DNA of 64,000 nt from Sinorhizobium kostiense (GCF_017874595.1 NZ_JAGILA010000008.1:186001-250000); one strand, 5' to 3'. Numbered from the stretch's first letter, positions 51,258 through 60,206 are shown. Numbers and translations: made by a program. Notes: generated from the letters alone by a model not told the origin.

Positions 51258-52196
51258 ATGCGCGAAGTGAATTTACGTCAGGCTGACCTGAACCTACTCG
51301 TGGTGCTGGAGGCGCTCCTTGAGGAAAGGAGCGTTACCCGCGCTGCCAGCCGCCTCGGCATGAGCCAACCAGCCGTGAGTCGGGCCCTGGCGCGCCTGCG
51401 CGAGCTGTTCGACGATGGCCTGCTTGTGGAAGGGCGGGGTGGCTACATGCCGACGACGCGGGCCGAAGACATTCGACCAAAGCTGCGCAGAACTCTCGCG
51501 CAAATCGGCGACATGCTGGAGGCGAGTCACTTCGACCCGGCAGCCGCGACCGGCAATGTGCGACTGCTGATGCTGGACCTCGAGACCGCCGCGCTGGTGC
51601 CTCACCTGCTTGCCCGCCTCGCCACCGAGGCGCCGCGGCTCGACATCGACATCGCGGCACCGGGGCCTGGGGTCATCGAAGCGCTGGAGAACGATGCCGT
51701 GGATGCGGTGATTGGCGTCATCGACTCGGCGCCGGCAGGAATCCAACGACGCGGCCTCTATGACGACACTTTCGTCACGCTGATGCGCACCGGACATCCC
51801 GCGGCAAGCAGTAAGCTCACCCTGAACCGCTATTTGGAACTGGGACATATCGTGGTGAGCGTCACCGGCGAGGGCTCGGCGCCGGTCGACATTGCGCTGG
51901 CCAAGATGCCCCGCAAGCGGCGGGTGCGCGTCCGTGTGCCAAGCTTCCTGGCCGCAGTGGAGATCGCCGCCCAATCAGATCTAATCATGACGCTGCCGTC
52001 GAGTCTGGCGCGGACGGCGGCGGGGATGGGGCGGTTCGTTGCGCTACCCCCGCCGCTCGATCTTGGCAGCTTCACGATGAGCCTGCTTTGGCACGCGCGC
52101 CATCAGGACGAGCCCCGTCACATCTGGTTGCGGCGCACCATTGTCGCTGCGGCCAAGGCCGTCCTTGTGGCCGGGACGCAGAAAGCCGACGAGTAA
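51258..52196 (+). CDS. LysR-family regulator, divergent from NmrA-family gene
   Basis: A 312-residue LysR-type regulator. The N-terminus MREVNLRQADLNLLVVLEAL with ASRLGMSQPAVSRALARLRE is the NodD/LinR subgroup pattern, and DGLLVEGRGGYMPTTRAED is the wing. The effector domain runs from about residue 95 (GNVRLLMLDLETAALVPHLL). The start at 51258 was chosen because the helix-turn-helix begins directly after it; the frame stays open far upstream only as antisense to the NmrA gene. Probable target: the divergent NmrA-family gene. Confidence 0.88.
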   Translation: MREVNLRQADLNLLVVLEALLEERSVTRAASRLGMSQPAVSRALARLRELFDDGLLVEGRGGYMPTTRAEDIRPKLRRTLAQIGDMLEASHFDPAAATGNVRLLMLDLETAALVPHLLARLATEAPRLDIDIAAPGPGVIEALENDAVDAVIGVIDSAPAGIQRRGLYDDTFVTLMRTGHPAASSKLTLNRYLELGHIVVSVTGEGSAPVDIALAKMPRKRRVRVRVPSFLAAVEIAAQSDLIMTLPSSLARTAAGMGRFVALPPPLDLGSFTMSLLWHARHQDEPRHIWLRRTIVAAAKAVLVAGTQKADE

Positions 52197-52215
52197 TGCT
52201 GCGGATTTGCATTGG

Positions 52216-53205
52216 TCAAACCGTCACGACGATCTTTCCGAACTGTTCATTGGATTCCAGAAAGCGATGCGCCTCGACAATCTGATCGAACGAAAAGGTC
52301 CTGGCGATGACGGGGTGAAGCGAACCCGATATCAGCCCTGCGATAATGAATGCTTTGGCGGCTTCCAACCGGACCGGATCGCCGATCACCTCGTGAACGA
52401 GAAAGCCGCGCAGCGTGAGGCTTTTGCTGAGCGCGGTGAACAGCGGAAAAGGCGTCTTCTCGGCGCTCAGGCCGCCATATTCGACGAGAATGCCACCAGG
52501 CGACATGGCAGCGGTCAAAGGCTCGAAGATCGGTCCGCCAACCGGATCGAACACCACCTGAATGCCTTGCGGGCCGGAAATTTCCTTCAGGCGGGCTTCC
52601 AGGTCTTCCTCCGCCGAGGCGATCACATGCGCCGCGCCGGCCTCCAGCAGAGCCTGTCTCTTGGTCGATGTCCTGGTGACCGCGATCGGTATTGCACCAA
52701 CCTCGTTGGCAATCTGGATCGCGGCCAGTCCGACACTGCTTGACGCGGCGGTTATGACGACGAAATTCTGACGACCGAGTCCACCGATATCGATCAGCCC
52801 GCCATAGGCGGTGAGGTACTGCATCCAGACGGCCGCCGCCTCTTCCCAGCTAAGCGAAGCCGGATGCTTGACGAGGAGGGCGGCGGGAACGTTGGCAAGC
52901 TCGCCATAGCATGGCCAGCGGATCATCGATCTCGGCGGCACCAAACTGACCGCATCGCCGGGCACGAAACCTTCCACGCCTTCGCCGACCTTTTCGATGA
53001 CGCCTGCGGCTTCCAGGCCAAGCCCGGAAGGCAATGTCGCCGTCTCGATATAGTTGCCCGACCGCAGCAGGGCATCGGCCCGGTTAAGGCCGAGCGCTTT
53101 GACCTGGATCCTGACCTCGCCCCGGCCAGGCTCCGGAACATCCACATTCTCGATCCGCAGAACTTCCGGACCACCAAGCTCGTGAAAGCGAACAACGCGC
53201 GTCAT
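52216..53205 (-). CDS. Zinc-free MDR-family quinone oxidoreductase
   Basis: A 329-residue medium-chain dehydrogenase/reductase. The N-terminal catalytic domain has LGLNRADALLRSGNYIETAT and the GLEAAGVIEKVGEG block. No catalytic or structural zinc cysteines are present, which places it with NADPH:quinone oxidoreductases (QOR). The cofactor domain is VITAASSSVGLAAIQIANEV, and VVFDPVGGPIFEPLTAAM is typical. The start at 53205 (MTRVVRFHELGGPEVL) matches the family. It is divergent from a LysR gene on one side and convergent with another LysR gene on the other. Confidence 0.9.
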   Translation of the reverse strand: MTRVVRFHELGGPEVLRIENVDVPEPGRGEVRIQVKALGLNRADALLRSGNYIETATLPSGLGLEAAGVIEKVGEGVEGFVPGDAVSLVPPRSMIRWPCYGELANVPAALLVKHPASLSWEEAAAVWMQYLTAYGGLIDIGGLGRQNFVVITAASSSVGLAAIQIANEVGAIPIAVTRTSTKRQALLEAGAAHVIASAEEDLEARLKEISGPQGIQVVFDPVGGPIFEPLTAAMSPGGILVEYGGLSAEKTPFPLFTALSKSLTLRGFLVHEVIGDPVRLEAAKAFIIAGLISGSLHPVIARTFSFDQIVEAHRFLESNEQFGKIVVTV

Positions 53206-53306
53206 GGCTAGACTCCAAAATGAACGAATGAAATAAGCTATGTCAGCAGCGTTTGAGCGGATAAATGGCCGATTCTGCACCACAGTAGAAACCAGAGGTT
53301 TTGAAT

Positions 53307-54206
53307 ATGGATCGCCTGACCAGCATGGCCGTGTTCGTCAAAGCCGTCGATCTCGGTTCTTTCGCGGCGGCCGCAAGCGCACTCGATCTCTCCGGGCCAA
53401 TGGTCGGCAAGCATATTCGGTTTCTGGAGGAGCGGCTTGGCGTGCGCCTCATCAACCGCACCACGCGGCGTCAAAGCCTGAGCGATTTTGGTCGCGCCTA
53501 TTACGAGCGCTGCCGCGTCATTCTTGCCGAGGCGGAAGCCTCGGATGCGCTTGCGGCCGACCAGCTGTCCGAACCGCGCGGAAAACTGCGCGTCACCATG
53601 CCGGTCCATTTCGGCCGGCACTGCGTCATGCCCGTATTGCTGGGACTCGCCCGCCGATATCCAGCATTAGAGCTTGACCTCTCCTTTAACGATCGCCTCA
53701 TCGATCTTGCAGAAGATGGCCATGATCTCGCCATCCGCACGGGCACACTGGCGGACAGGGCCGGATTGATCGCGCGTCGTGTCGCGCGCCAGCCAATGAT
53801 CGTTTGCGCCGCTCCGGCCTACCTCGAAACCCATGGCCGCCCGAAGACGGTGGAGGAATTGGCGCAACACAAAGCAGTCGTCTATCGCCGATCCGGCCCT
53901 GTTCCGCCCTGGCTGTTCCCACAGCAGGCCCAAACGCCATTCGAAGTGCTTCCGGTGAACCGATTCCGCCTCGATGATCTCGATGCCATCGCCGATGCCG
54001 CGACAAGTGGGGCGGGGCTTGCATGGCTTCCATCCTGGCTGGTGAGGGAGCGGATCGAGACAGGCGCTCTTATCCGGGTTCTCCCCGATCAGGCACCGTT
54101 CCTTTATGATTGTCATGCCGTATGGCTGCAGACGCGGCATCTGCCGCTGAAGGTCCGCGTTGCCGTCGATGCTTTAGCGACGGAATTGCCCAGGTTCATG
54201 ATGTGA
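53307..54206 (+). CDS. LysR-family regulator, divergent from MDR oxidoreductase
   Basis: A 299-residue LysR-type regulator of the CrgA/DsdC-like group. The helix-turn-helix is in MAVFVKAVDLGSFAAAASAL with DLSGPMVGKHIRFLEERLGV. The effector domain starts near residue 90 (GKLRVTMPVHFGRHCVMPVL) with LAIRTGTLADRAGLIARRVA. The ATG at 53307 was used instead of a TTG two codons earlier. It probably controls the divergent MDR oxidoreductase gene across a 101 bp gap; no strong dyad is visible there. Confidence 0.88.
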   Translation: MDRLTSMAVFVKAVDLGSFAAAASALDLSGPMVGKHIRFLEERLGVRLINRTTRRQSLSDFGRAYYERCRVILAEAEASDALAADQLSEPRGKLRVTMPVHFGRHCVMPVLLGLARRYPALELDLSFNDRLIDLAEDGHDLAIRTGTLADRAGLIARRVARQPMIVCAAPAYLETHGRPKTVEELAQHKAVVYRRSGPVPPWLFPQQAQTPFEVLPVNRFRLDDLDAIADAATSGAGLAWLPSWLVRERIETGALIRVLPDQAPFLYDCHAVWLQTRHLPLKVRVAVDALATELPRFMM

Positions 54207-54243
54207 AATTCAGGAGGCCGCTCATGCAGCACAAAACGGTGCA

Positions 54244-55158
54244 TCACGTTTGCTGCGCAATCTCCCGAACGACGCGTCGAAGCCATTGGTGGCCGGGATC
54301 CGCGTCATGACGCGCATGCCAGGCCTGGACAACCCGAAACGGCGGAATGTCGATCGGCGGCGGAAAGAAGCGAAGCGGCAGCGGACTGGGCAGTGACCCA
54401 AACAGGCGGCGGGGCTCGGTGGCCACGAGGTTCGAGGATTCGACCAGAAGGGGCGCCATCAAGAAATGCCCAACGGTAACAGCGACCTTCCTCTTCAATC
54501 CGCGCTCCGCCAGGACGGCGTCGACATAGCCGTGCGGATTGCCTTTCGTCGACACCTGAAGATGTCGCAGGCATAGATAGCGGTCGAGGTCGAGGGGATC
54601 CGCAAGGGCCGGGTGGTCGCCTCGGCCAGCACAGACAAAATCCTCCTCGTAGAGCAGTTCGTCACGCAGGTGAGACGGCGGCTTGGGAAAGTTGCCGGCA
54701 ATGAGTTCGACAGATCCTTCCTCCAGCATCGGCAGGCCGACACTGTGGCTGGTGTTGCGGATCACGAGCGATATCTTCGGCGCTTCGCGTTCCACCCGTG
54801 CGGCCAACTGGGGCAAAAGCACGAAGGCCGCATAATCCGACAGGCCAATCACGAACTGTCGACCGCTCTCTTCCGGTTCGAAGATCCGGCCACCGCGCAG
54901 AACACTTTCGACCTGCTCGAGGATTGAGCGGATGGCCGGGGCGGCGTCCAGTGCAGCCGGCGTCGGGATCATTCCGCGTGGCGAGCGGACGAAGAGAGGA
55001 TCTCCGAAAAGCGCACGCAGCCGGTTGAGCGCGTGGCTGACCGCTGGCTGAGTAAGACCTATCCGCTGTGCAGCGCGGGTGGCATGCCCTTCCGCCACCA
55101 GAGCGTCGAACACCACCAGAAGATTGAGATCGATGCTCGCGATATTTACCAGCTTCAT
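54244..55158 (-). CDS. LysR-family regulator, divergent from triple-CMD gene
   Basis: A 304-residue LysR-type regulator of the NodD/LinR-like group. The start is MKLVNIASIDLNLLVVFDAL, the DNA-binding helix is in RIGLTQPAVSHALNRLRALF and the wing is in DPLFVRSPRGMIPTPAAL. The effector domain begins near residue 100 (FVIGLSDYAAFVLLPQLAAR). It diverges from the carboxymuconolactone-decarboxylase-like gene over a 140 bp gap that contains CGATCG-N5-CGATCG (55225-55241). It converges with the previous LysR gene. Confidence 0.88.
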   Translation of the reverse strand: MKLVNIASIDLNLLVVFDALVAEGHATRAAQRIGLTQPAVSHALNRLRALFGDPLFVRSPRGMIPTPAALDAAPAIRSILEQVESVLRGGRIFEPEESGRQFVIGLSDYAAFVLLPQLAARVEREAPKISLVIRNTSHSVGLPMLEEGSVELIAGNFPKPPSHLRDELLYEEDFVCAGRGDHPALADPLDLDRYLCLRHLQVSTKGNPHGYVDAVLAERGLKRKVAVTVGHFLMAPLLVESSNLVATEPRRLFGSLPSPLPLRFFPPPIDIPPFRVVQAWHARHDADPGHQWLRRVVREIAQQT

Positions 55159-55298
55159 GAGAGCGATACTAAATATGCATTGGATTTATTGCAATCGCCG
55201 GTCGATGCTTTGGCTGCATCTCAGCGATCGGGTGACGATCGCCCGTGCCGTCCCAAAAGGCACCACATATCAAAACAGACCAAAGGATGCTCAAATCG

Positions 55299-56639
55299 AT
55301 GATCAAGACATGGAATGGTGACCGCACCACAGATCGGGGCAGACGAACGATGATCCAAACAGCCATGGGCCTGATGACAGCGGCCGCTCTGGGCAATTCT
55401 GCGGCTGCTCAATCCAGCGAGGAACCAGGCGCTGATCGCCGCGCAAGGGGCCTCGAGGCGCTCAGGGCCGTTGGAGGCGGCGACGTCAGCCGGAACCTGG
55501 ATCCGCTTTCTCCGGATCTTTCCACGCTACTCATCGAACATGCCTATGGCGACGTGATGGCGCGCCCAGGCCTGCCCCTGAAAACTCGCGAACTCATCAA
55601 TGTCGCCGTCATTACTGCACTCGGCACGGCCCGCCCAGCTCTGCGCTTTCATATCGCCGGGATGCTGGAAACTGGCTGGAGCCCGCGCGAGGTTGTCGAA
55701 ACCATGCTCCACAGTGTCGTCTATGGCGGTTTTCCTTTCGCACTAGACGCAATGCTACTCGCCCGCGACGTGTTCGCCGAGCGTGGCGTCACCGTCGGAA
55801 CGGGCACGGAGCGGCCGGACGGCGACGATTGGGTGCTCGGCGTTGAACAACTGCTCAAGACTGGCGGGGATGACGCTGGCGCCTTTGTCCGACGTGTGAT
55901 TGAAGGCAGCGGCCCATCCCCGGATCTCGATCGGCTGACGGTAGAATTTGCGCATGGCGAAATCTGGAATCGGCCGGGGCTCGCGCTGAAGGATCGCGAA
56001 CTGGCGACACTCGCCATGGTGATCGCCGTCGGCAACCTCGACAGCACGGTTCGCTTCCATGTCGAGGCATGTCTGCGCACGGGTTGGACACGTGCCGAAA
56101 TTACCGAATTGCTGATCCAGATGCCGGTCTATATCGGTTGGCCGCAGGCACTGGCGGCAGTAGCACCTGCGTTGGATGTCTTTGCGGAAGTGGAAGCGGG
56201 TGGCCTGGCTGCGCCGTCACTCACGGGCGAGGCCATCGCCACGCAACGCTCACAGTCGGAACCGGATGACGTACGCTTCAACCGGGGTGTGTCTGCGATG
56301 GCCGCAACCAGCCAGGTATCTGGCGAGGGCGTCGTCGATGCTTTCCGCGACATCGCGCCTGATCTCGGCCGCTATATCGTTGAGTTCGCCTATGGGGAGG
56401 TGTTCTCAAGGCCCGGCCTCGATCTCAAATCGCGGGAACTGGCCACAGTCGCCGCATTGACGGCGCGTGGAACAGCAGCGGATGGAACGCCGTTGAAGGT
56501 CCACGTTGAGGCGGCCTTGAACACCGGGGCGACAAAGCAAGAGGTGACAGAGGCCATTCTCCACATGCTTCCCTATGCTGGTTTCAGTCGTGTTCAGGCG
56601 GCAATGGCGGTGGCGACGCAAGTCTTTTCCGACCAGTAA
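55299..56639 (+). CDS. Exported protein with three carboxymuconolactone-decarboxylase (CMD) repeats
   Basis: A 446-residue protein with three tandem CMD/AhpD-like domains. Repeat 1 lies at about residues 75-155 (YGDVMARPGLPLKTRELINV, RFHIAGMLETGWSPREVVET). Repeat 2 lies at about 220-300 (HGEIWNRPGLALKDRELATL, RFHVEACLRTGWTRAEITEL). Repeat 3 lies at about 360-445 (YGEVFSRPGLDLKSRELATV, KVHVEAALNTGATKQEVTEA). Each keeps the RPGL-LK-RE and FH/VH signatures; the CxxC of peroxidase-type AhpD is absent. The N-terminus (MIQTAMGLMTAAALGNSAAA after a basic lead) looks like a signal peptide. The start at 55299 follows AAAGGA; an ATG at 55287 is an alternative. Divergent LysR neighbour. The reaction is unknown. 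Confidence 0.85.
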   Translation: MIKTWNGDRTTDRGRRTMIQTAMGLMTAAALGNSAAAQSSEEPGADRRARGLEALRAVGGGDVSRNLDPLSPDLSTLLIEHAYGDVMARPGLPLKTRELINVAVITALGTARPALRFHIAGMLETGWSPREVVETMLHSVVYGGFPFALDAMLLARDVFAERGVTVGTGTERPDGDDWVLGVEQLLKTGGDDAGAFVRRVIEGSGPSPDLDRLTVEFAHGEIWNRPGLALKDRELATLAMVIAVGNLDSTVRFHVEACLRTGWTRAEITELLIQMPVYIGWPQALAAVAPALDVFAEVEAGGLAAPSLTGEAIATQRSQSEPDDVRFNRGVSAMAATSQVSGEGVVDAFRDIAPDLGRYIVEFAYGEVFSRPGLDLKSRELATVAALTARGTAADGTPLKVHVEAALNTGATKQEVTEAILHMLPYAGFSRVQAAMAVATQVFSDQ

Positions 56640-57012
56640 ATCGAAGTCGGAGAACCGCGGAGAGCAGGGATACTCCCTGCTTTCCCCAATGATCGAGAAC
56701 GCAGGCAGGCTTTTTTGGAATTCTCGATGTGGTGGCAATGGGTCGATCTTTGCCGTCTTTGAGGAGCCTGCCAACGACTGTTGTGTGGCGAAACCGGCCG
56801 AAATCCCAGTCGTGTGAAGGCTGTCTTCGTCGCTTAAGTGTCATTTCGCCTTTACCGAAACAGACCCCATTTGTGTGAGCTTCGCCGGTTGCCGCAGTAT
56901 CAGTGTGGGTGCCGAGGCATGCAAAAAGGGGGCGGGCTTATGTCGCGATTTCCATCCGAATGATATTCTCCCCGACCGTACTGCCTTGCCGAATGCAACG
57001 GGAGAAGAAGCG
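56640..57012. other. 373 bp region between CMD gene and DUF1330 gene
   Basis: No gene is recognised on either strand. AGCAGGGATACTCCCTGCT (56663-56681), followed by TT, is a strong hairpin 22 bp after the CMD gene stop and may be its terminator. The remainder carries the promoter of the DUF1330 gene; GGGAGAAGAAGCG is its ribosome site. Confidence 0.5.
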
Positions 57013-57309
57013 ATGGCGAAGGGATACTGGGTGGCCTCCGTCGATGTTACCGATCCGGAGGGTTACGAAGCTTACAAAACGGAGAATGCGATCGCTTTTC
57101 AAAAATACGGCGCCCGGTTTCTCACCCGTGGCGGTCAATGTGAGATCGCCGAGGGAAGGCTGCGGTCGCGCATTGTCGTGATTGAGTTCCCCAGCTACGC
57201 CGAAGCACTGGAGTGCTATCATTCGCCCGAGTATGCGAAGGCCATGGCGCTGAGGCAAGGCAAGTCGGTGATGGATCTGGCGATCGTCGAAGGTTACGAC
57301 AGCCAGTAG
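57013..57309 (+). CDS. DUF1330 domain protein
   Basis: A 98-residue protein of the dimeric alpha-beta barrel (ferredoxin-like) DUF1330 family. Pattern: MAKGYWVASVDVTDPEGYEA, then FQKYGARFLTRGGQCEIAEG, VVIEFPSYAEALECYHSPEY and AMALRQGKSVMDLAIVEGYD. All family blocks are present at full length. The start at 57013 follows GGGAGAAG. Members are small cytosolic proteins with unproven function, related in fold to monooxygenases such as EthD and ABM. It is a single gene, followed by an intergenic repeat. Confidence 0.9.
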   Translation: MAKGYWVASVDVTDPEGYEAYKTENAIAFQKYGARFLTRGGQCEIAEGRLRSRIVVIEFPSYAEALECYHSPEYAKAMALRQGKSVMDLAIVEGYDSQ

Positions 57310-57339
57310 CGAGGGACAAAGAAGATGCAACTCAAAGTG

Positions 57340-57382
57340 CTACAGCGACCTTGCGCGTCCGATAAGACCCGCGGCGCTGTAG
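57340..57382. repeat. Intergenic repeat A, short copy right of the accessory block
   Basis: CTACAGCGACCTTGCGCGTC to GCGGCGCTGTAG, a hairpin preceded by ACTCAAAGTG. It is the reverse complement of the first unit at 23285-23328 and has the same orientation as the copy at 42459-42504. Confidence 0.75.
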
Positions 57383-57394
57383 AACCACATCGCG

Positions 57395-57793
57395 TCAATT
57401 GCAGCCCTCGTCGCCCGCTGCCCAGCGGCGGACATCCGTCGTTATCCGGGCACCGACCGGTTCGCTGAGCAGAGGCCCGAACGCCTGCAGCCGGGCAGGA
57501 TGGCCTTCGGCTTGGACAACGGCGAGGGGACGCGCCTCGGGCGAATTGCGTGGCACGATCAGGATGCGCGGCCGTCCGGAGAAGGAGTTAAGCTCCGGCG
57601 CGAGGCGATAGGCTTTGAAGGCGGGATCGCCCGATTTGAACCAGCAGCCGTTGGCGCCGAGCGCAACCCGTTCCATCGTCGGCAATGCGGCGGAACTCGC
57701 GGGTGCTGCGGCCGGACGACTGGACTGGCAACCGGCGATGAAAACGATGCTCGCGACAGCAGAGGCGAGCGCAAGGAAACGTCCGTATGACAT
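57395..57793 (-). CDS. Lipoprotein, 132 residues
   Basis: The signal MSYGRFLALASAVASIVFIA ends in the lipobox IAGC (Cys22). A short Ala/Pro/Ser linker (SSRPAAAPASSAALP) is followed by a conserved-looking domain: VALGANGCWFKSGDPAFKAY, then ELNSFSGRPRILIVPRNSPE and ITTDVRRWAAGDEGCN. Two further cysteines (in NGCWF and at the C-terminus) may form a disulfide. The pattern resembles small rhizobial lipoproteins of unknown function. It is on the same strand as purQ, 51 bp downstream of it. Confidence 0.82.
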   Translation of the reverse strand: MSYGRFLALASAVASIVFIAGCQSSRPAAAPASSAALPTMERVALGANGCWFKSGDPAFKAYRLAPELNSFSGRPRILIVPRNSPEARPLAVVQAEGHPARLQAFGPLLSEPVGARITTDVRRWAAGDEGCN

Positions 57794-57844
57794 GGAGGCG
57801 GCTTTACTCGTGACGATCGATGCCAGCTTCTAGCAGCAGGGAGG

Positions 57845-58516
57845 TTAAGCAGCGATTACGTCGAGCGCTGACGCAAAGAGTCCGCGGCCGTCCGAACCGC
57901 CATGGGCGGCCTCGATCAGGTTCTCCGGATGCGGCATCATGCCGAGCACGTTGCCCTTTGCGTTCACGACCCCCGCGATGTCGTTGATCGAGCCGTTCGG
58001 ATTGGTGCCTTCGGCATAGCGGAAGACGACCTGGCCATTGCCTTCGACTGCCTTCAGCGTCTCCGCATCGGCGAAGTAATTGCCGTCATGATGCGCGACG
58101 GGGCTGCGAATGACCTGGCCCTTCGCATAGGCGCGGGTAAATGCCGTATCGGCATTCACGACTTGGAGTTTCACCTCGCGGCAGACGAACTTCAGCGAGG
58201 CGTTGCGCATCAGTGCGCCGGGCAGGAGCCCCGATTCGACAAGGATCTGAAAGCCGTTGCAGACGCCGAGAACGCGCACCCCTTGCTCGGCCTTGGCCTT
58301 GATCGCCTGCATCACCGGCATGCGCGCGGCGATGGCGCCGCAGCGCAGGTAATCGCCATAGGAAAAGCCGCCTGGAATGACGATCAGGTCGACATCCGGG
58401 ATCTCCGTTTCGGTCTGCCAGACGGTGACCGGCGCCTTGCCAGAAATCTTGGTGAGCGCTGCGATCATGTCGCGATCGCGGTTGAGACCCGGAAGCTGAA
58501 CGACGGCGGATTTCAT
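57845..58516 (-). CDS. purQ: Phosphoribosylformylglycinamidine synthase subunit PurQ
   Basis: A 223-residue glutamine amidotransferase subunit that feeds ammonia to PurL. The oxyanion region is [13 protein letters not shown]. The nucleophile cysteine is in [17 protein letters not shown], and the catalytic His-Glu pair is in [18 protein letters not shown]. The start at 58516 gives [17 protein letters not shown]. The gene lies 78 bp downstream of purS on the same strand. Its partner PurL is encoded at 40141-42372. Confidence 0.97.
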   Translation of the reverse strand: MKSAVVQLPGLNRDRDMIAALTKISGKAPVTVWQTETEIPDVDLIVIPGGFSYGDYLRCGAIAARMPVMQAIKAKAEQGVRVLGVCNGFQILVESGLLPGALMRNASLKFVCREVKLQVVNADTAFTRAYAKGQVIRSPVAHHDGNYFADAETLKAVEGNGQVVFRYAEGTNPNGSINDIAGVVNAKGNVLGMMPHPENLIEAAHGGSDGRGLFASALDVIAA

Positions 58517-58594
58517 GGACGTGGATACCTCGCCTTGGTCCTCGCGGCCTGAATGGGGCGAGGCAGTTTCAATGCGTTTGCGCATCCCCCGCCA

Positions 58595-58837
58595 TCAGGC
58601 GAGGGAGATGCTGTAGTTTTCGATAACGGTGTTGGCGAGCAGCTTCTCGCACATGGCCTTGAGGTCGGCTTCGGCCTTGGCCTTGTCGGCGGTCTGGAGC
58701 TCGAGGTCGAAGACCTTGCCCTGGCGTACATGCCCGATGCCATCGAAGCCAAGGGCGCCGAGTGCACCCTCGATCGCCTTGCCCTGAGGGTCGAGTACGC
58801 CGTTCTTCAGCGTCACGGTTACGCGTGCCTTGATCAC
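58595..58837 (-). CDS. purS: Phosphoribosylformylglycinamidine synthase subunit PurS
   Basis: An 80-residue PurS, the small structural subunit that joins PurL and PurQ. Pattern: MIKARVTVTLKNGVLDPQGK, AIEGALGALGFDGIGHVRQG, then LLANTVIENYSISLA. Full family length. It lies 36 bp after purC and 78 bp before purQ. Confidence 0.96.
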   Translation of the reverse strand: MIKARVTVTLKNGVLDPQGKAIEGALGALGFDGIGHVRQGKVFDLELQTADKAKAEADLKAMCEKLLANTVIENYSISLA

Positions 58838-58873
58838 TTTTGCTTATTCCTCGAAATTACTCGACCAGCAGCC

Positions 58874-59638
58874 TTACTTGACCAGTACGGGGCCGGAACC
58901 GCGCGGCGGCTCGTTCTCGTTGATGATGCCAAGCCGGCGGGCCACTTCCTGATAGGCTTCGACCAGACCGCCCATGTCGCGGCGGAACCGGTCCTTGTCC
59001 ATCTTTTCCTTCGTCTCGATATCCCAGAGACGGCAGCTGTCCGGCGAGATCTCGTCGGCAAGCACGATGCGCATCATGTCGCCTTCATAGAGGCGCCCGC
59101 ATTCGATCTTGAAATCGACGAGCTGGATGCCGACGCCGAGGAAGAGGCCGGACAGGAAGTCGTTGATGCGGATGGCGAGCGCCATGATGTCGTCGAGTTC
59201 CTGCGGGCTTGCCCAGCCGAAAGCCGTGATGTGCTCTTCCGAAACCATCGGGTCGTCGAGCGCATCGGCCTTATAGTAGAACTCGATGATGGAGCGCGGC
59301 AGGACCGTGCCTTCGTCGATGCCGAGACGCTTTGCGAGCGAGCCGGCGGCGACGTTGCGCACGACGATCTCGAGCGGGATGATCTCCACCTCCTTGATCA
59401 ATTGCTCGCGCATGTTGAGGCGGCGGATGAAATGCGTCGGAATGCCGATCTTGTTCAGATGCGTGAAGATGTATTCGGAAATACGATTGTTGAGCACGCC
59501 CTTGCCGTCGATGACATCATGCTTCTTCTTGTTGAATGCGGTAGCGTCATCCTTGAAGAACTGGATCAGCGTGCCCGGCTCGGGACCTTCGTAAAGGATC
59601 TTGGCCTTGCCCTCGTAGATACGGCGGCGACGATTCAT
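58874..59638 (-). CDS. purC: Phosphoribosylaminoimidazole-succinocarboxamide synthase (SAICAR synthetase)
   Basis: A 254-residue ATP-dependent ligase joining CAIR and aspartate in purine synthesis. N-terminal nucleotide-binding [20 protein letters not shown], central [20 protein letters not shown] and [19 protein letters not shown], then [20 protein letters not shown] and [14 protein letters not shown] are all family blocks. It is the first gene of a purC-purS-purQ operon. Confidence 0.97.
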   Translation of the reverse strand: MNRRRRIYEGKAKILYEGPEPGTLIQFFKDDATAFNKKKHDVIDGKGVLNNRISEYIFTHLNKIGIPTHFIRRLNMREQLIKEVEIIPLEIVVRNVAAGSLAKRLGIDEGTVLPRSIIEFYYKADALDDPMVSEEHITAFGWASPQELDDIMALAIRINDFLSGLFLGVGIQLVDFKIECGRLYEGDMMRIVLADEISPDSCRLWDIETKEKMDKDRFRRDMGGLVEAYQEVARRLGIINENEPPRGSGPVLVK

Positions 59639-59865
59639 GGATTTGTCTCTGTAGTTGTTGGCGCGCTTGGGCCGCGCATTGGAATTTTCTCAGCGGGTCC
59701 ATATCCGAAAAGAACGCATTTCACAATCGGCGTATCTTCACTTCCCCCGTTTTAGATCAGCGTATCACGAAAGCCGGCAAAGACGAAAACGCATTGCACT
59801 TTCGGCAGGGTTCTGGATTATGGGTTGGCAGCCTCCGGCAGCACAGTTTTCAGGGAGATCGATGA

Positions 59866-60180
59866 ATGACCACGATGAAGGATCGCGAGCAGGCCTTCGA
59901 GGCGAAGTTTGCCCTCGACGAGGAGTTGAAGTTCAAGGCCTTGGCGCGTCGCAACAGGTTGCTGGGTCTCTGGGCCGCCGGCCTTCTGAAGAGGGCCGAT
60001 CCGGAGGCCTATGCCAAGGAAGTGATTGCCGCAGATTTCGAAGAGGCCGGCCACGAGGATGTGGTGCGCAAGATCAAGGCCGATTTCGACGCAGCCGGCG
60101 TCCCTCTATCGGAGGACGAGATCCGCGCTCGCATGCTCGAACTCCTTGGGGAGGCCGTCCAGCAGGTTCAGAACAGCTGA
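59866..60180 (+). CDS. F1Fo-ATPase inhibitor zeta subunit (DUF1476)
   Basis: A 104-residue helical protein. Pattern: MKDREQAFEAKFALDEELKF, KALARRNRLLGLWAAGLLKR, then VVRKIKADFDAAGVPLSEDE and IRARMLELLGEAVQQ. This is the alphaproteobacterial zeta subunit, shown in Paracoccus to block hydrolysis by the F1 ATPase through its N-terminus. The length is normal. The start MTTMKDREQ was used; the second Met is an alternative. A strong terminator follows, so it is monocistronic. Confidence 0.92.
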   Translation: MTTMKDREQAFEAKFALDEELKFKALARRNRLLGLWAAGLLKRADPEAYAKEVIAADFEEAGHEDVVRKIKADFDAAGVPLSEDEIRARMLELLGEAVQQVQNS

Positions 60181-60206
60181 TCCAGCCATCTCGTTGGGAA
60201 ACCATC

